Shown here one piece after another: positions 36,162-44,112 of a stretch of DNA of 64,000 nt. Within the stretch, counting starts at the first letter, position 1. Each line of letters starts with the position of its first letter. Origin of the DNA: Chlorobiaceae bacterium. GTDB lineage: Bacteria > Bacteroidota > Chlorobiia > Chlorobiales > Chlorobiaceae. The position numbers and the translations under genes were made by a program. Below the pieces are notes generated by a model. The model was not told the DNA's origin. It saw only the letters and a program-made list of their open reading frames with translations, and made no database searches. Location of the stretch: assembly GCA_012972835.1 (NCBI GenBank), contig JABDHK010000045.1:1-64000 (forward strand). The letters are read 5' to 3'.

Positions 36162-37022
36162 ATGTCATGTAACGTTACAAAAGCGATAGGATCCATTATT
36201 TTGATGCAACTGATTGCTTTTTATAATCTTCATGCAGCCTCTTATGTCCAGGGATTATCCTTTGCGCTCGCCCCTTCATTATCACAGTTCACTTATCAGG
36301 AGCCGGGATATATGGAAGACAAAGGCGTCATGTATGGCCTTACAGCTTCTTATACATGGCGCGGGGAAAAGCTGGGCCCTGTTGAGATGATCAAGGCAGA
36401 AATTGCCGCTTCATGGAGCTCGGTAGATTATACGTCGATTAATTCCGGATCAATCAATGGTATTCCAGATTCAATGATTGAGACCAGGGCTCTGATGGGC
36501 ACAAATCTTTTCCCTGAAAGCCGGACAGTGATCACACCTTATGCTGGATTAGGGTACCGCAGGTTGACCGACAAGTCAGAGGGGATGATCTCCACATCGG
36601 GAGCTTTTGGTTATGACAGGCAGGCAAATTACTATTATTCACCCGTTGGTATTGAAATTTCATCTGATTTTGAGAAAGGGTGGTCGTTGGGCGGTTTGCT
36701 GGAATACGACTTTTTTATTAATGGTACACAGATCACTTCCATTCCCCAGGATATGCGTAATAATGGATCTACTGTTTCGAGCAACTTCACCAATGCTCAG
36801 CATGGTGGATATGGTCTGAGAGCATCACTCAAGATCAAAAAGAAAATTGACAATGCGTATGCTATTGTCTTTGAGCCATATTATCGCTACTGGAATATCA
36901 AGGTATCCAACCCTGATTCTGTTGTTATAACAGATTCCCAGCTTAATCAAAAAACAATCACAGTTGTTGAGCCTGCAAATAACTCTTCCGAATATGGTAT
37001 AAAGGTTGAGCTCAATTTTTGA
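36162..37022 (+). CDS. Outer-membrane beta-barrel protein of unknown family
   Basis: 286 aa from ATG 36162, which has GAGG seven bases upstream; an ATG four codons earlier is weaker. N-terminal signal (SIILMQLIAFYNLHAAS), then amphipathic strands (YAGLGYRRLTDK, VGIEISSDF, YGLRASLKIKKK) and a C-terminal strand KVELNF ending in Phe. No DUF3570 signature and no SGAS motif. Lies within the DUF3570 cluster and may be an accessory barrel. Function unknown. Confidence 0.7.
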   Translation: MSCNVTKAIGSIILMQLIAFYNLHAASYVQGLSFALAPSLSQFTYQEPGYMEDKGVMYGLTASYTWRGEKLGPVEMIKAEIAASWSSVDYTSINSGSINGIPDSMIETRALMGTNLFPESRTVITPYAGLGYRRLTDKSEGMISTSGAFGYDRQANYYYSPVGIEISSDFEKGWSLGGLLEYDFFINGTQITSIPQDMRNNGSTVSSNFTNAQHGGYGLRASLKIKKKIDNAYAIVFEPYYRYWNIKVSNPDSVVITDSQLNQKTITVVEPANNSSEYGIKVELNF

Positions 37023-37103
37023 TTCCAGAATGAAGCCTTTTTTTGTTTTAAGCTGGCGGAATTATGGATTTTTATTGTAATATTGCGATTCTGGGTAATA
37101 GCT

Positions 37104-37132
37104 GTTAATCTTCTGTAAAATAGAAGATTAAC
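37104..37132. promoter_or_regulatory. Inverted repeat (11-bp arms) before module B
   Basis: GTTAATCTTCT, a 7-nt loop and the exact complement. Located 145 bp upstream of TlpA copy B. No T-run follows, so an operator or attenuator fits better than a terminator. Confidence 0.5.
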
Positions 37133-37207
37133 TGATACAACTGTTTTTATTCCCCTGTTTATTTACACATAAAACTTTATTAGCGGCACATTTCAGTGCT
37201 CTGACTG

Positions 37208-37250
37208 GCCATGAAATGACTTTGTGCTTGATTTTGTGTTATTTCATGGC
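37208..37250. promoter_or_regulatory. Inverted repeat (10-bp arms, 23-nt spacer) before module B
   Basis: GCCATGAAAT and its exact complement ATTTCATGGC flank 23 nt, ending 32 bp before the TlpA copy B start. The spacing fits a two-site regulator or stem, and I did not find the same element before module A. Confidence 0.45.
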
Positions 37251-37282
37251 ATGTCTGTTTTTTTTAACCAAACGTTATGACG

Positions 37283-37798
37283 ATGATAAACAGTCAGCAA
37301 AAAAAAATTGCTTTACTCCTGCTTGCGCTTTTATTCTGCATGAGCTTCAGCGCAAATATATATGCGCTTGAGCCTGGCAGCAAAGCACCAGATTTTGAAT
37401 TGCCTGGAGCGCCGGGAACAGTGAAGCTTTCGAGTACAGCGGGTTCGGTTGTCTATGTTGATTTCTGGGCATCGTGGTGCGGACCGTGCAGGCAATCCTT
37501 TTCCTGGATGAATGCCATGCAGGAAAAATACCGCTCACAGGGCCTGCAGATTATTGGAGTTAATCTTGATGCAAAAAATGAGGATGCCAAAAAGTTTCTG
37601 ACACAGATTCCTGCTGCGTTTACCGTTGCGTTTGACTCAAAAGGTGTTACTCCTAAAAATTACGGGGTTAAGGGTATGCCTACCAGTTTTCTTGTTGGCA
37701 GGGATGGCAAAATTGTTTTTCAGCATTTAGGTTTTAAAGAAGCGGATAGGGAAAATCTTGAAAAACAAATTAAGGCTGCATTGGAGGCAAAAAAATGA
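37283..37798 (+). CDS. TlpA/ResA-like periplasmic thioredoxin, copy B
   Basis: 171 aa from ATG 37283 (MINSQQKKIALLL); an in-frame ATG two codons upstream is possible. Same layout as copy A: signal peptide, WCGPC, GMPTSF. Differences from copy A cluster at the mature N-terminus (LEPGSKAPDFELPGAPGT). The stop overlaps DUF4266 copy B. Same proposed role as copy A, serving barrels 3 and 4 and using electrons from DsbD. Confidence 0.92.
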   Translation: MINSQQKKIALLLLALLFCMSFSANIYALEPGSKAPDFELPGAPGTVKLSSTAGSVVYVDFWASWCGPCRQSFSWMNAMQEKYRSQGLQIIGVNLDAKNEDAKKFLTQIPAAFTVAFDSKGVTPKNYGVKGMPTSFLVGRDGKIVFQHLGFKEADRENLEKQIKAALEAKK

Positions 37799-38034
37799 AC
37801 AAAAAGGTCATGCAAAAACCGCTTTATGCTCTTCTGTTAATGATTATGCTTGGCTTGTCTGGATGTGCTCTTGGAACAGCAGTTCAGCCTTGGGAAAAAG
37901 AGACTTTGGCCCGGCCTGAAATGACTTTTGAGGGGGACAAGCTTGATACTGCCTATACCGAGCATATCTACAGCAGCAAAGAGGGGGCTTCAGGTGGAGC
38001 AGGTGTTGGCGGCGGCGGATGCGGATGTAATTGA
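37795..38034 (+). CDS. DUF4266 lipoprotein ending in GCGCN, copy B
   Basis: 79 aa, about 92% identical to copy A, with differences mostly in the first seven residues before the lipobox (LSGC). The core QPWEKETLARPEMTF and tail GGGGCGCN are unchanged, suggesting selection on the tail. Start overlaps the TlpA stop. It is followed 24 bp later by DUF3570 barrel 3. Role unknown; the conserved dicysteine end may be a redox client of the thioredoxin. Confidence 0.85.
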   Translation: MNKKVMQKPLYALLLMIMLGLSGCALGTAVQPWEKETLARPEMTFEGDKLDTAYTEHIYSSKEGASGGAGVGGGGCGCN

Positions 38035-38058
38035 GATAATCTTCAAAATAGGACGACT

Positions 38059-39312
38059 ATGGTATCGGTTTCGACAACGAAGTCAACGTTTCTTGGCGCT
38101 GCTCTTGTAACTGCAGCTATGGCAATGCCATCATTACAGTTTGCCTATGCAGATGCTCCGCCGGAGAGAGGTATTGTCAGCTTTAAATATCTCAATTATC
38201 AAGAGAGCCAGGGAGTAGTCACTCAACCCGGGAGTAGTTCCAGTGGGCTTAATGCTATATCGGGAGCATCTTCAGTGGCTCCAACGGGTACTTCAGGCAC
38301 ATCAGGAACTTCATCGTCTGGATCCCAGGACAGGATTGGTGTTAATGCATACTCAGTCATGGCGCTGGTTCCGGTTGCCGGTGAATGGTCTGTAGGAACT
38401 ACCTATACTTCTGATTCGGTATCGGGTGCATCCCCCACCTATCACTCTTCTGGTCTGGCAAAGATGACTGATTTACGGCGTGCCATCGATCTCCAGCTTA
38501 CACGGTATTTTTCAAGGGGCAGTGTAAGTTTTGGTACCAGTTATTCCAAAGAGAGCGATTATATCTCTCGCGGTATCTCTCTTCAGGGAAGTTTGTCGAC
38601 GGAAGACAAAAACACAACATTGACTCTTGGCGGCAGTTATAATAATGATTCCATCAATCCAATTATTCAGCCCAGTTTTGATGAGAAAAAGCAGGTTGCA
38701 ACCGGATTGATTGGGGTTACACGGGTGCTAACGCCGCAGGACATTGTTCAGCTTAATTTTACCTACTCAAACGGCAAGGGTTATTACTCAGATCCCTATA
38801 AACTCTATGATAACAGACCAAGAGACCGAAACAGTGTAACAGCGTTAGCCCGATGGAACCACCATTTTGATGATAATGGTACAGACGGCACTGTCCATCT
38901 CTCCTATCGCTATTACTCCGATACTTTCGGTATCCGTGCTCATACGTTTGACGCTGAATATGTTCAGCCATTGTATAAAGGTTGGACAGCTACTCCACTG
39001 CTCCGGCTCTACACACAGAATGCAGCTGATTTTTATGTTTCTGTTGGTGCTGCCGAGGTGGCAGACCCAACGCAACCAACGTTACCGCCGGCTGATGCCC
39101 TCTATTATTCCGAAGACCAGCGGTTATCAGCTTTTGGCGCAGTTACGCTCGGGATGAAGGTTAGTAAACAGATTAATAAGGATTGGCTTGTTGATGTCAA
39201 GTATGAGCAATATGAGCAACGTGGCCAATGGAGCTTGTCGGGCGGTGGAGATACGGGTTTGACGCCATTTAAGGCAAGAAGTATTCAGGTTGGTCTCTCC
39301 AGGCAGTTTTAA
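38059..39312 (+). CDS. DUF3570 outer-membrane barrel 3
   Basis: 417 aa. Signal peptide (FAYADA), conserved ERGIVSFKYLNYQESQ, then a 40-residue Ser/Gly/Thr-rich insert containing N-A-I-S-G-A-S (residues 65-71), where Asn replaces the consensus Asp. The main site D-S-V-S-G-A-S is at residues 119-125. Barrel strands follow and the last strand ends GLSRQF. The start ATG has GGACG just upstream. Very close to barrel 2 outside the insert. Confidence 0.87.
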   Translation: MVSVSTTKSTFLGAALVTAAMAMPSLQFAYADAPPERGIVSFKYLNYQESQGVVTQPGSSSSGLNAISGASSVAPTGTSGTSGTSSSGSQDRIGVNAYSVMALVPVAGEWSVGTTYTSDSVSGASPTYHSSGLAKMTDLRRAIDLQLTRYFSRGSVSFGTSYSKESDYISRGISLQGSLSTEDKNTTLTLGGSYNNDSINPIIQPSFDEKKQVATGLIGVTRVLTPQDIVQLNFTYSNGKGYYSDPYKLYDNRPRDRNSVTALARWNHHFDDNGTDGTVHLSYRYYSDTFGIRAHTFDAEYVQPLYKGWTATPLLRLYTQNAADFYVSVGAAEVADPTQPTLPPADALYYSEDQRLSAFGAVTLGMKVSKQINKDWLVDVKYEQYEQRGQWSLSGGGDTGLTPFKARSIQVGLSRQF

Positions 39313-39348
39313 CAGATCGACAGGGATTATAGATAACTTTTATTAGCA

Positions 39349-40533
39349 ATGATCACATCTTTTTCAACAATAACGTCAAAGGTTCTTGGTGCTGCTTTTG
39401 TAACTGCAGCTTTGGCATTGCCATCACTGCAGTTTGCCTGCGCTGAAGCTGCACCGGATCAAGGTGTGATCAACTTTAAATATCTGCATTATCAAGACAG
39501 TCAGATTGGTAATGGTGTAAGTGTGATAACCGGTGCATCTTCAGCTGGATCGTCAAGCCGGATGGGGGTCAATGCCTACTCAATGATGGCGTTAGTGCCT
39601 GTTGCCGGTGAGTGGTCTATAGGAACAACCTACACCTCTGATTCAGTTTCTGGCGCATCACCAATGTACCACTCCTCGAACCTGACAAAGATGACTGATT
39701 TACGGCGTGCAATCGATGTCGAGCTTACACGCTACTTTTCAAGCGGTACCTTGAGTTTTGGTGCTGGCTATTCCAAGGAGTCCGATTATCTTTCCCGCAG
39801 CTACTCTCTGCAGGGAAGCCTCTCAACAGAAGATAAAAACACAACAGTTACTCTCGGTGGCAGCCTGAACAGTGATAACATTTTTCCGGTTACCAATCCA
39901 AATGCAGATTACAAAAAGAAGGTCTATGCAACTATTTTGGGAATTACAAGGGTCTTGACCAAGAGTGATATTGTTCAGCTCAACCTTGGATACTCAAATG
40001 GCAATGGTGATTTTTCCGATCCCTATAAGTTCTGGGATAACAGGCCAACCCAACGCAACAATACAACGATATTAACTCGCTGGAACCATCATTTTGAATG
40101 GAGTGATGGTACAGCCAGGCTTTTGTATCGATATTATTCAGATACTTTTGGTATCCGGGCACATACATTCGAGGGTGAATATGTCCAGCCTCTGCGCAAT
40201 GGCTGGACAGCTACTCCATTACTCCGTCTCTACAGTCAAAGTGAAGCTGACTTTTATGTTTCTGTTGGTGCTGCTGAAAAAGCAGATCCTACACAACCGA
40301 CGCCACCCCCACTTGGTGCTTTCTATTATTCCGAAGACCAGCGCATGTCGGCTTTTGGCGCAATCACCCTGGGCTTGAAGGTCAGCAAACAGTTGAATCA
40401 TGATTGGCTGGTCGATGTTACATACGAGGAATATGAGCAGCGAGGCCAATGGAGGTTGAATGGCAACAGTGATCCCGGATTGGCACCGTTTGGCGCCCGA
40501 AGCATTCAGGTTGGACTGTCGAGAAAGTTTTAA
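39349..40533 (+). CDS. DUF3570 outer-membrane barrel 4
   Basis: 394 aa. Signal peptide ends FACAEA, so a lipid or disulfide at this Cys is conceivable but no lipobox is seen. A short insert holds S-V-I-T-G-A-S (residues 58-64). The main D-S-V-S-G-A-S is at 98-104. The last strand ends GLSRKF. Lies 36 bp after barrel 3 and 31 bp before apbE, which places flavin transferase and substrates in one transcript. Confidence 0.87.
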   Translation: MITSFSTITSKVLGAAFVTAALALPSLQFACAEAAPDQGVINFKYLHYQDSQIGNGVSVITGASSAGSSSRMGVNAYSMMALVPVAGEWSIGTTYTSDSVSGASPMYHSSNLTKMTDLRRAIDVELTRYFSSGTLSFGAGYSKESDYLSRSYSLQGSLSTEDKNTTVTLGGSLNSDNIFPVTNPNADYKKKVYATILGITRVLTKSDIVQLNLGYSNGNGDFSDPYKFWDNRPTQRNNTTILTRWNHHFEWSDGTARLLYRYYSDTFGIRAHTFEGEYVQPLRNGWTATPLLRLYSQSEADFYVSVGAAEKADPTQPTPPPLGAFYYSEDQRMSAFGAITLGLKVSKQLNHDWLVDVTYEEYEQRGQWRLNGNSDPGLAPFGARSIQVGLSRKF

Positions 40534-40564
40534 GGGGCTTCACATTGACAATGGATAATGAATA

Positions 40565-41455
40565 ATGGACATTTTTCGGTTTGGGTTTGAAGCAATGGGC
40601 AGCGGCTGTGAAGTAGTTATTGCGTCAAGCAGTAAAAAAGAAGCGCAGTCAATTGCCGGTACTGCTATTGAAGAGGTGACGAGAATAGAGCGCAAGTACT
40701 CCCGTTACAGGCCGGAAAGCATTGTTTCGCGAATAAATGCCGCAGCGGGCCTTGAAAGTGTTGAGTGTGATGATGAGACACTCTCCTTGTTTCACTATGC
40801 TGATACGTTGTACGAAAGCAGCGGTGGCCTGTTTGACATTACTGCAGGTGTTTTGCGCCATGCCTGGGATTTTAGTAATCCGGTTGTGCCCGATCAAGCC
40901 TTGCTGTTCAAGCAATGCCGCTTGATTAACTGGCAGAGTGTAGAACGTCAAGGCAATTCTGTTCGCCTCCCTGTTGCTGGCATGGAACTCGATTTTGGCG
41001 GATTCGGCAAAGAGTATGCGGCTGACCGGGCTGCAGCTTTGGTTCATGGAAAAGGGGCTAAGAATGGATATGTAAACCTTGCCGGAGATATAAGGGTTGT
41101 TGGCCCCAAGCTTGACGGAGCTCCATGGATGATCGGGATTCAGGATCCGCGCCATAAAAAGCGTACGATAGCTTCGATTCCTCTTTATACCGGTGCATTG
41201 GCGACAAGTGGAGACTATGAGCGCTTTATTGAGGTGGACGGTAATCGCTACTGCCATATTATTCATCCCCGATCAGGCTATCCAGTAAAACATTGGCGTT
41301 CAGTAACTGTTGTTGCCCCATTAGCCATCACTGCAGGGAGCTACTCGACCATAGCAATGCTGAAGGAGGCTGACGGATTAGCCTTTCTTGATAATTCAGG
41401 AATGGGATATCTGGCCGTGGATTCTCTGGGAAAGATCTATCACAAAAATGCATAA
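40565..41455 (+). CDS. apbE: FAD:protein FMN transferase (ApbE family), no signal peptide
   Basis: 296 aa with the family motifs: FDITAGVLRHAW (about residue 91), DFGGFGKEYAAD (about 142), YVNLAGDI, ATSGDYERF (about 214) and HIIHPRSGYPV (about 233). ApbE moves FMN from FAD onto Ser/Thr in Dxx(S/T)GA(T/S) motifs. No hydrophobic leader is seen, and a TGA two codons before the ATG excludes an upstream extension. This is unusual, because most ApbE proteins are exported lipoproteins. It follows four proteins with that motif. Confidence 0.93.
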   Translation: MDIFRFGFEAMGSGCEVVIASSSKKEAQSIAGTAIEEVTRIERKYSRYRPESIVSRINAAAGLESVECDDETLSLFHYADTLYESSGGLFDITAGVLRHAWDFSNPVVPDQALLFKQCRLINWQSVERQGNSVRLPVAGMELDFGGFGKEYAADRAAALVHGKGAKNGYVNLAGDIRVVGPKLDGAPWMIGIQDPRHKKRTIASIPLYTGALATSGDYERFIEVDGNRYCHIIHPRSGYPVKHWRSVTVVAPLAITAGSYSTIAMLKEADGLAFLDNSGMGYLAVDSLGKIYHKNA

Positions 41456-41498
41456 TGAACAATGAAGTATTTCGCAATTATCTTAGGAACTGATTAGA

Positions 41499-43349
41499 AT
41501 GAATCAATTTTCACTCAAGCGAACAGCAACACTTTTCGTTGTTTTCATGGCATTTCTTTTTCGGGTCAATGCCTGTTTTGCAGCTGATTTTCTTGACCCT
41601 GAAGAGGCTTTCAAGGTCAAGGCTGAGCTGAACAATACCCACTCTGTGGTTGTGCATTGGGATATTGCCAAAGGGTATAAATTGTATCGCGACAGGGTGA
41701 AGATTGGTATCGAAAGTGGCAATGCCCAGTTGCAGACTCCTGTTTTACCAAAAGGTATCAAGGTCACTGATCCTTCAACCGGCGAGACAGTTGAGATCTA
41801 CCATGACAAACTGACGGTAGAAGTGCCTCTTGTCAAGGCCGATGGTATTTTCAGGCTGAATGTTGAATATCAGGGGTGTGCTGAGGATGGCCTCTGTTAT
41901 CCGCCAATGACTCGCCTTTTCACGGTGGATTCGAACCAGCCCGGGGTATTGGTGCAAGCTGGCGATCAGCCGGGTAAAGGCGCTATTGGAGCTGAAAAAT
42001 CAACTCCACCATCTCAGCCAAAAAGCGCTTCACCGAAAGAGAGGGTGGCGGACAATGATCTTTCCCTTGCCAAGGATACTCTTGCAGGTGGGAGTTTATG
42101 GAAAATCGCTCTTGCATTCCTTGCGTTCGGCTTGCTCTTGTCGTTTACACCATGTGTTCTGCCGATGATACCAATTCTTTCTTCGATTATAGTGGGAGAG
42201 GGAGAGGTTAACCGACGCCGCAGCTTTTTAATGGCGGTTGCTTACTGTCTTGGAATGGCGTTAGTCTATACCAGTCTTGGCGTTGCTGCTGGATTAGCTG
42301 GCGAGGGGCTGGCTGGAGCCTTGCAAAAACCATGGGTGCTTGCGGTGTTTGCGCTTTTGCTTGTGCTTCTTTCTCTCTCGATGTTCGATGTTTACCAGTT
42401 GCAAATGCCGATTTCTATACAAAACAAACTTAACAATACATCACGTCATTTAAAGGGTGGTCGTTTTGCCGGGGTATTTGTTATGGGTGCGTTATCAGCC
42501 CTTATTGTCGGACCTTGTGTTGCTGCACCACTTGCCGGTACACTGGTCTATATAAGTCAGACGCGTGATGTGATTCTTGGTGGTCTGGCTCTCTTTTCGA
42601 TGGCAATGGGGATGAGCGTTCCCCTGCTGCTTGTCGGTTTGTCAGCAGGAAGTCTCCTGCCCAAGGCTGGAGTATGGATGATCGGCGTGAAATATGTTTT
42701 TGGGCTTTTGTTGATAGCTGTTGCCATCTGGATGGTCTCCCCGGTTCTGCCAGTTTCGGTTCTTCTGCTTCTCTGGGGTGCTTTTGCTATTCTGTGCGCT
42801 GTTTTTCTTGGTGTTTTCACAGCGTTACCAGCCAAACCTTCGATAGCCCAGCGTTTTGGAAAAACCTTTGGTATCGTCTTGTTTATAGTCGGGGTACTGG
42901 AGCTTGTCGGATCGGCTTCAGGCGGAAATAATGCACTCGAACCGCTCTCACCGATTCATACAGCATCGACAGTCAGCACAGAAGAGAAGGGAGTGAATTT
43001 TACCCATATCCGAACGGCTGAGGAGCTTGATCGAGCGCTGCAATCAGCAAAAACACCTGTAATGCTTGATTTTTATGCTGACTGGTGTGTAGCATGCAAG
43101 GAGATGGATCGGTTTACCTTTCATGACCCAAAAGTCATTGAGCAGCTTAAGAGCCTTACACTGCTTCAGGTTGATGTCACCGCAAATACTGGTGATGATC
43201 GTGCACTCATGAAGCGTTTTGGGTTGTTCGGCCCTCCAGGAATAATTTTCTTTAATAATGAGAAGGAGATTCCTGAAAGCAGGATTGTTGGTATTCTTGA
43301 GGCGAAAAATTTTATTGATCATGTCACCAGGCATGTGAAAAGTCATTAA
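41499..43349 (+). CDS. dsbD: Thiol:disulfide interchange protein DsbD
   Basis: 616 aa in three parts: a periplasmic alpha domain with the CAEDGLC pair (about residues 127-133), an eight-helix membrane core with FTPCVLPMIPI and VGPCVAAPLAGTL cysteines, and a C-terminal thioredoxin with WCVAC (about 530). It carries electrons from cytoplasmic thioredoxin across the membrane to periplasmic thiol carriers. Here the natural recipients are the two TlpA proteins upstream. All six redox cysteines are visible. Starts 43 bp after apbE. Confidence 0.95.
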   Translation: MNQFSLKRTATLFVVFMAFLFRVNACFAADFLDPEEAFKVKAELNNTHSVVVHWDIAKGYKLYRDRVKIGIESGNAQLQTPVLPKGIKVTDPSTGETVEIYHDKLTVEVPLVKADGIFRLNVEYQGCAEDGLCYPPMTRLFTVDSNQPGVLVQAGDQPGKGAIGAEKSTPPSQPKSASPKERVADNDLSLAKDTLAGGSLWKIALAFLAFGLLLSFTPCVLPMIPILSSIIVGEGEVNRRRSFLMAVAYCLGMALVYTSLGVAAGLAGEGLAGALQKPWVLAVFALLLVLLSLSMFDVYQLQMPISIQNKLNNTSRHLKGGRFAGVFVMGALSALIVGPCVAAPLAGTLVYISQTRDVILGGLALFSMAMGMSVPLLLVGLSAGSLLPKAGVWMIGVKYVFGLLLIAVAIWMVSPVLPVSVLLLLWGAFAILCAVFLGVFTALPAKPSIAQRFGKTFGIVLFIVGVLELVGSASGGNNALEPLSPIHTASTVSTEEKGVNFTHIRTAEELDRALQSAKTPVMLDFYADWCVACKEMDRFTFHDPKVIEQLKSLTLLQVDVTANTGDDRALMKRFGLFGPPGIIFFNNEKEIPESRIVGILEAKNFIDHVTRHVKSH

Positions 43350-43376
43350 TCGACTATCTATAAAATAAGGGGTGCG

Positions 43377-44093
43377 ATGTCTTTTTATTCACTTTTTGCT
43401 CCCTATTACGAGCAGGTATTTCCATTCAGAAATCAGGTATACTCTTTTCTAAGGACGTATTCGGGCAGACCTGGGGATGCTATGCTTGATGCTGGATGCG
43501 GTACGGGCCACTATTGCGGTATGTTTTTACGTGACGGCTTCCGGGTAACGGGGATAGATCTCGATCCGATGATGATTGATGCCGCTTCTGCAACCTATCC
43601 GCAAGGGTCATTCCATTGCATGGATATGGCAGGGATAGGTTCCCTTCAGAGCTCGTTTCAACTGATTTATTCCATAGGTAATGTTTTAGCTTATCTTCCG
43701 CATGAAGAGGTAGAGCAGTTCCTTCGTGCGGTTCATGCTGCTCTTGAAACGGGAGGCTACTGGGTTTTTCAGGTCGTGAACTGGGACTATCTGTTGACGC
43801 TGAAGGAATATTCTTTTCCGGTAAAGAGTATTGCAGGGGGCTCATTAACCTTTCATCGTCGTTACTCTCTTATCTCCCCCGAACAGGTAATTTTTGACGT
43901 GAAGCTTATCTCATCGCAAGGCATAACAGTGTTCAATGAACACTCCAAGATCTATCCATATTCCACGGAAATCTATCTTCGTCTGCATGAGGCCGCAGGG
44001 TTTACTTTGGAAGGCATTTACTCAGGGTTCGATAAATCACTGTTTGTAAAAGAGTCTGACTCTGCGCTTGTCCTGGTGTTTACAAAGCGGTAA
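43377..44093 (+). CDS. Class I SAM-dependent methyltransferase
   Basis: 238 aa with motif I LDAGCGTGHYCGMFL (about residue 39), an acidic loop VTGIDLDPMMID and the post-motif YSIGNVLAYLPHEEV. Resembles small-molecule or lipid methyltransferases; substrate unknown. Begins 27 bp after dsbD with a GGGGTG ribosome binding site, so it is cotranscribed with the redox cluster, but a link to flavin or cysteine chemistry is only positional. Confidence 0.85.
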   Translation: MSFYSLFAPYYEQVFPFRNQVYSFLRTYSGRPGDAMLDAGCGTGHYCGMFLRDGFRVTGIDLDPMMIDAASATYPQGSFHCMDMAGIGSLQSSFQLIYSIGNVLAYLPHEEVEQFLRAVHAALETGGYWVFQVVNWDYLLTLKEYSFPVKSIAGGSLTFHRRYSLISPEQVIFDVKLISSQGITVFNEHSKIYPYSTEIYLRLHEAAGFTLEGIYSGFDKSLFVKESDSALVLVFTKR

Positions 44094-44112
44094 CGTAAAG
44101 CTGATCGTAAGC

